Origin: Sodiomyces alkalinus F11 | Taxonomy: Eukaryota > Ascomycota > Sordariomycetes > Glomerellales > Plectosphaerellaceae | Reading direction: 5' to 3' | Length of the DNA stretch: 64,000 nucleotides | Assembly: GCF_003711515.1 (NCBI RefSeq) | Contig: NW_021167080.1 | Coordinates: forward strand, 5,970,346 to 6,034,345 | Shown here: piece after piece, positions 57,650 through 64,000 of the stretch | How the letters are laid out: every line of letters starts with the position of its first letter | How positions within the stretch are numbered: position 1 is the first letter of the stretch | Notes under the pieces: generated by a model | Database searches by the model: none | What the model was told of the DNA's origin: nothing | Seen by the model: only the letters and a program-made list of their open reading frames with translations | Translations under genes and position numbers: made by a program

Positions 57650-60600
57650 GTATCGTTAAGCCGAAAGTGCCCCTAAGGTACCGTATTATCGATAAAATCA
57701 ATTCTGACATCGGATTCGGACTCTACGCCCTTAAAAGTACCGGAGACCGATATCGTAGCGAGGCCGTAGAGGGCGTGGTGAGTTATATACTATAGGGCGG
57801 CCTATAGGGCTAACCGAACACGATACCGGTATACTACTATAGAGCGCCTAGAATACGATAACTAAAACTAACCCGGGGCGTATAGCCCCAGAAGAGCCCT
57901 AAAAATCCTAGGCACTGAGCGGGCGTACCGAAGGCGTATTATATAAACTACGTACCTAATTTTCCGGACTATTAGCTAATAGGGTAAGCGCCGATAAGGC
58001 GCTAAAGCTAGTATAGAAGATCCTTTAAACGTAATACTATAAGACTATTATAGGGAAGCCGCTACGCTAATAACCCGGTAGCGATATACCCCCCCTTATA
58101 ATTAAAGGGCTTACCGACACGATCTAATAAGCGATTAAGGGTATACTAACGGAATTACTCGGAGTAGCAGGACCTAAGACCTACGCCTAGGTAGTGGGGA
58201 GCACGCCCGCGTAGCGCTAATATATTAAGATAGCACCGGTAAAGGTTATACTCACCCGATACGCCCGAGAACTAATAGTCTAATACGGAGACGCTAAGAC
58301 CGACCTTAAAAGCCGAACCCTATAAAAGATTATTAAGGCGGTTAATTAAGTTACCCGCTATATAGATATAATAGCCGCGTAATAACTCCTAAGCGGCGAC
58401 GTGATTCTTATATTTAAGTATAGGAATAAATAATAGATAGCGAACGCGAATAACTAGGTTAAAGGCGTATTGGGTATAAAAGCCACGATATATAAGAAAA
58501 CGTATTAAGTTATAGTAAAAGGAATACCGATAGCGTAGCTATTAACTTATAACCCTAACGCGGCGCTATAAAAACTTTAGCTATAGAATAATATAGCGAT
58601 TACCCGGATTAAGGCTAAGAAACCCAGGAATAATATAGCGCGGACGGCGTTACTAATTATTAAGGTCGCCCGCCCTAAGGACACGGAGCGACTAGTAAAA
58701 GAGGGAGTCTTCTTTAATTACGGATACTATAATAGCGAACCCTATAACCCTAAGATCTCCCTATAACAGTGCTTTAAGTGCCTTAACTTCGGATATAAAG
58801 TAGGTTAGTGCTAAGCGATAAAAGCGCTATACAGGTATTATGGTGGTATAGAGTTAGCGTACTAAAAGGGCTTTATAGCGTATAAAGCTAAGATAGACCC
58901 GAAGAAAAAGCGTTACGCCGCCTATAAAGGGCCGTATATGGTATTTAACGATAAATACCTAAATAAAGTAAAGGAAAGGGCGCGGATTAAGGAGGTATAT
59001 ACTAATAGAGTAAAGGGATTTAACCTTAGCTAACTCGAGAAATATAAGGCGGAAAGGGAGTATAGCGTTTTTATAGCGTTATTAGACACGATAATAGTCC
59101 CCAAACCGCCCGAGAAAAAGAGAAAATAGAAAAGACGCCCTTTAGGGTCGCGGAATATCCTCCTTAGATTATATACTGCCCTTTTTACGCCTACTCAGGA
59201 TAATAATATTATAAGGTTCCTCGCCTTTAATACTACCTTCTAGCCTCTATAAAGGCTTATCCCTTACCCCCGGGCTATACCTAAGGCGTAATTATAAAAT
59301 AAAGCGAGCGCGGCGTAGCCGCCTAAGATAAATAATTAGAATCGCTTAGTGGAATATAAGGGGATAGCGGGATAGAGTATAATAAGCGCTCTATAACTAT
59401 AATAGGTATAATATAATAGCGGTAATAAAGCCTAGGTTAGATAAAAGAAAGAACCTAATTTACTTAAGGGGATATAATTATAGAATAGTATAGGGGAGTA
59501 AGCGCGCCTTACTCTATATATATAAGCGGTATAAGGCTATTACGTTTACGTGGTATACGGGTAAGAATTAGGCCTAGGCTATAATTAGAGTCGGGATATA
59601 ATAGTAGGAGATAAATATATAGGTAGTATACTTACTATACTATAAGAGAGGAGAGTAGGAGACCCTGATATATAATCTTATAGCAGAACCGGAGTAGTAG
59701 TATACCGTCCTAGTAGGAGACTTTAACCTAAAAAACCACTTTTAGGATAGGTATAATAGATACGAAAGATAATCGGAAGACCTTATTACGCTCGCGTACT
59801 AATAGTAACTTAACCTAATAACCCTAAAAGGATATATTACTAGGACCTCGGCCGATACTAATCGATAGTATAGTACACTAGACCTTACCTAGGTTTCGGC
59901 GGACCTTATATACGTATACTAGGAGGATAATCTAGACCAAATAGGCTTAGACTATATAGCCTAGGTAATTAATATTAATACGGTATAACCGCGCTAGCAT
60001 ATTACTAGTAAAGGATAAAGGTAGAGGAAGTTAGACTAGGAAACGGCCTAGAGAGAGGCCTAGAGGCTAGACTATAGAGAAATACCCCTTACCCTAAAAG
60101 TAATCGACTAGGTAGTAAACTAAATACTATAAGACCTTATTAGTATCGCGGACGCTATAGCGCCGCGCCGCGAGCTAGCCGCCTTCCGCAATAGGCTGCT
60201 ATAGTGGATATAGGAGATAGTAGAGGCGAATAAGGAGGTAATAAGGCTAACACGGCGTTATTATAGGTAACGGTCGCGCGGTAGGTAGAATAAACCTAAG
60301 GAGGTAGAAAAACACCGCGATATTCTAGTTAGAATAAAGAAGCGGAAGAGCTAGCGCGGCGCCGTTAATACGATAGTAGTAGACTAGAAAAGCCTCTAGG
60401 TATTATAATGCTGGGCCTAAACGGTAAGCCACCTACCCCTAGACCTCCTATTTATCCCGCCCCTATAGTATAGCGCGGGCGGACTAATCGCGATAATATA
60501 TAACGGGAAAGCGATAATCCTTATAAAGAAGTTTTTCCCCCTACTATACCCTATAGAAAGCGGGCGTATTAGCGGTGCGCTAAGGACGGCGGTAATACTA

Positions 60601-62640
60601 CTTACGTAAAAGGTTATAGAAAAGGAGGTTTAGTAGGTTATATAATAAATAGTAAAGTAAAAGGTACCCGGAGAGGATAGCCTACCGAACAGATTCCTAC
60701 TCGCTTATAGCTAACCACTCTATAAGCGACTAGTATAACTCTTCTCCGCGAGCCTTGAGGCCGTATATTTCCTATAATAATACTATACTATAAAAGTAGT
60801 AATACTTAAGAAACTAAGTAAACCGAAGGAAGCTTATATAATAGCCTCGGGGTAATAACCGATATTACTCCTTAACGTAATAAGGAAAGTCCTTAAGCAG
60901 ATAATAGTAAGGAGAATTATAACCGTAGCGGAGGAGTACTAACTCCTCCCCGCCGGATAAATAGGTAATCGTAGACACCGTGATATAAGAATAGCGGTTA
61001 AGGCTATTATAGAGGGAGTATACGCTATATAAGAGTGCGGCGGGGCTATAGCGTAATTAAAGCTTAATATCTAAGGCGCCTTCGATATAGTACTATACTA
61101 AAAACTCCTTAAAATCCTTACCTAGTACGGCTTCCCGGACTAGGTTATAAAATAGACCTAGTTATACCTTATAGCGCGCACGGCGCGCCTACGCTTTAAC
61201 GGCGATACGGCGTACTAGGTAGAAATCTAGGCGGGAGTCCCCTAAGGATCCCCCCTCTCCCCGATCCTTTTTATACTATTTATTAGGACGCTTTACTAGG
61301 AACTAATCCGGATACCGCGGGTCGTAGTAATCGGCTTTATCGATAATATAAATATTATAGCCTTTAGACGTAATAAGGCCGTACTACGGGCGTACCTTAA
61401 ACGGGTATAATAAGTCTACTAAAGCTAGTTATAAAGGAGCGGACTACGATTTAAGCTGTAGAAATATAAGCTCCTTTATTTTACGAGAAAATAAGAACCG
61501 CTACTACTCTTACTACGCCTTAAGGGCGTACCGGCGCCGTAAGTTAAAGAGATAGAGGTCTTAGGGGTTATCCTCGATTAGAAGCTTATATTCTATCCCT
61601 ATATTAGGAAACTTAAAGCTAAACTCTTTACCTAGAAATACGCCCTTATGCACCTTATAGCGTTAGTATAGGGATACCGTATCGAGGACACGCGTAAACT
61701 ATACTAAATAATAGTCTAGAGCGTTATACTATACGCGGCCCTAGCCTTTTATACGATAATAAGAAAAGGGGAGAAGCCGAGCGGAGTTCTTAAAGGACTA
61801 GCTAGTAAGTAGGCGTAATACCTATATATCGTTACCGGCGTATATCGGGCTATTACCACGAAGGTAGTTAAGATAAAGGCAGGGGTCCCCCCCCTTAACT
61901 TATACTATAACGCCCTAACCGTATAAGCGGTACTACGGGTAAAGGATACCTAGATAGAATAAGCGATACTTTAAGTACAATAAATAGCCAAAACGGCTAT
62001 ATAGCGTAGAAGACGCGGGGGAGGGGTTAGGCCTTACCTAAGGTCCTAGGGGGTATAGAAGTAGGAGGTTAAGTCCTAGCTCCTTAGGAGGGAATTAGCC
62101 TAACGCCTTTAAGAGGAATAGGCATACCGGTAAAAGCGTACCTTACTATACTAATATAGTAGCGTAGCTATAGCGTGGATACCCTAATTCAACTACGCGG
62201 CGCTTAGGAAGTATAAAGGCCTTATAAAACTATAGAGTTTTATCCTTACCTAAATTTGAATAGAGAAAATAGGCCTTTGCTACTTCCTTTTTATAAAAGG
62301 CGTGCCGGAAGCGGCGACGCTATATTACCGGTACGCTAATAAAGGGTTAGAGATAGTGGAATATATCGTGTTATAGTGCTAAGATATATTAAGGGAGATA
62401 TAAAAGCACCTCGCGGCCGATACGGGCGCGCGCCTACTAATAAAATAGGATTAGCTCTTAGCGCTCTGGAGTAAGGAGACCGCGGGGAAGGTTATAAAGT
62501 AGTTCCTATAAACCGGGCGCCTCCCGGACTTCTGACTAGTATAATAACTAAAAGCGGAGGCGTAGTAAAGCCCTTATAGCGCTAAAACCTTAGGTATAGA
62601 TACGGGGAGGTAAAGACGACTATAAAGAGAATAAATAAAA
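57650..62640 (+). mobile_element. Second RIP-mutated LINE (non-LTR retrotransposon)
   Basis: On the plus strand and read through RIP stops, the order is ORF1 with a zinc knuckle (QCFKCLNFGYKVG near 58768-58806), endonuclease (VLVGDFNLKNHF near 59707-59745), reverse transcriptase (LLLNVIRKVLKQI near 60865-60905; catalytic box GFIDNINI near 61332-61356) and a post-reverse-transcriptase region (VKIKAGVPPLNLYY near 61870-61910). The second catalytic Asp is now Asn. It differs in sequence from the LINE at 21558. The ends are approximate: the 5' edge is set by loss of copia homology, and I could not find target duplications or a poly(A) tract. Confidence 0.8.
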
Positions 62641-64000
62641 GGAGGGTAAGATATTTATTAATAGCCGCTATATAACCACGTTACGGGCGCGCTATATTTA
62701 CTCCTTATCTATATACTTATCGGACTTATCGTTATTATTATCGGAGTTAATCGCTATATTATCTACTAAGATAACCTTATCCTTACCTTTACCCTTATCC
62801 TTAGTAGCTAAGGCTATAGGGTCTCCCGATAAAGGGACGGGGATACCCTATAATACGCGTTAATCGCGGGGTCGGCGCGGGGTTAGCGCGGGGTAACTTA
62901 TAAGGTAGGCGAGGATAAGCTTTAATATCTCGCCGTTATAAGCGTAACTATTACTATAACTCTATAAGGGCGTGGCGGTAGGGGCGGTAACTATACTAAT
63001 ACTACTAGCCTAGCGGAGGGCGGCGCGGTACGCCTAAAAGGCACGAGTCTAGCGGGTAGCCGCTTACTAGTATTTCCGGATATTCTATAATAGGATTATT
63101 AATAAGGATATAGCGTATATAGTATAACGGAGAAAGGGAAAACCTATAAAGGGAGTTAGGGTAGCGCAGGTAACGGCGGCGGCGGCGATAAGGGCGGTAA
63201 TAGCGTTATTATAGGGGGGGGGGACTTAATAGGAGGATTAAAGGAGTAAGGGCGTAGTAAGGGCGTAGCGGGGATAAACTAGGACGCAATAGCTATTACT
63301 ACGATTATTATTAATATATTTAACGTAATAGGCGCCGGCTCTTAAGATAGGTTAGTAAATACGGTATAGAGCGGGGGCGTTATAGGGGTATAGCGGGAAT
63401 ATAATAGGACTATATACTAGGAGGGTTTTAGTAGGGTATAGCCTAGTAGTCTTATACTAGAGATATAATATATAAGGTATAGGGCGATAAGCGGATAATA
63501 GGGGTAACGGCGGACTATACCGGGTTAGAATATAAAACGGGGACGTAAAGCGGGCGCGATAATAATAAAGCGGAGAACTTATAGTAGAAGGCTAGGGGGC
63601 AGCCGGCCTTTTACCCTTATAGACGCCGGTACTGGCTCCCCCTTTAATAATAAAGGTCTTATTACTAGGTATCTAAAGAGGTAGGAGAGTTAGACTAAGG
63701 CGGGCGTTACGAGAGCGGAGCGGGGGCGGCGCGAGGACGGCGTAACCTGGGACCCTATTAGATTCCCTACTATATAGCCGAATAATACCGGGGATTCTGC
63801 ACGGGAATTCCAGGGCCGTACCTATATTATACTAACCACGTAAAACTTACCTTAAGAATAATAACTTAAAGGAGGAAAAGAGGAAAGGAGGAAAAAAAAG
63901 GAAGAGAGGGAGGGTTTTAAAAAAAGGGAGTAGTAGATTAGCCCTACGAGTCACTACGCCTTTTAGGGAATAGTAGCCACGCCCGGCCTATACTATAGCA
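62641..64000. other. RIP-mutated DNA of unassigned origin to the window edge
   Basis: CpA and TpG remain depleted. Residual frames suggest low-complexity coding on the minus strand (Thr/Pro/Ala-rich, as in a gag or ORF1 protein), but no domain is recognisable. The last 200 bp is A/G-rich. Confidence 0.5.

Overview
The window looks like a chromosomal segment of a filamentous ascomycete (Pezizomycotina). It has eukaryotic housekeeping genes with many short GT-AG introns (about 59-151 bp), gene islands with normal codon use, and long retrotransposon blocks almost stripped of CpA and TpG dinucleotides. That depletion is the mark of repeat-induced point mutation (RIP). I cannot fix the genus from the sequence.

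Layout: (1) 1-570 holds the 5' end of a splicing factor 3A subunit 1 gene (minus strand), with a 461-bp hAT-like MITE (perfect 8-bp target duplication) 308 bp upstream of its start. (2) 1389-16761 is a RIP-destroyed Ty1/copia element on the minus strand. It is split inside its reverse transcriptase by a plus-strand Ty3/Gypsy chromovirus at 3125-12155 with 364-bp LTRs. An unmutated copia relic follows to about 17410. (3) 17.8-20.9 kb has a three-domain protein (P-loop kinase, HAD hydrolase, phosphoribosyltransferase) and a small unknown protein. (4) 21558-28071 is a full-length RIP-mutated LINE with an 11-bp target duplication and a poly(A) end. (5) 28.4-53.5 kb is a gene-rich island: a CCDC97-like protein, a large acidic coilin-like protein, a small signal-peptide protein, an Arf6 GTPase, SGF29 (SAGA), the Golgi syntaxin Sed5, an aldo-keto reductase, a sorbitol-type dehydrogenase, a KduD-like short-chain dehydrogenase, and Gna1. 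(6) 54646-56721 is a bacterial-looking cassette: a MazG-like pyrophosphohydrolase overlapping a GIY-YIG/DUF2075 ATPase that carries a frameshift. (7) From 56987 to the end there is a second RIP block: another copia LTR, a second LINE, and unclassified RIP-mutated DNA.

The housekeeping genes serve unrelated processes (splicing, vesicle traffic, chromatin acetylation, UDP-GlcNAc synthesis). The three oxidoreductases at 45.0-50.2 kb may form a small sugar, polyol or sugar-acid catabolic group. The most unusual item is the MazG plus GIY-YIG/DUF2075 pair, which keeps a bacterial operon layout (29-bp overlap, no introns) and sits beside the RIP-mutated repeat block. It is best explained by horizontal transfer from bacteria followed by partial decay.
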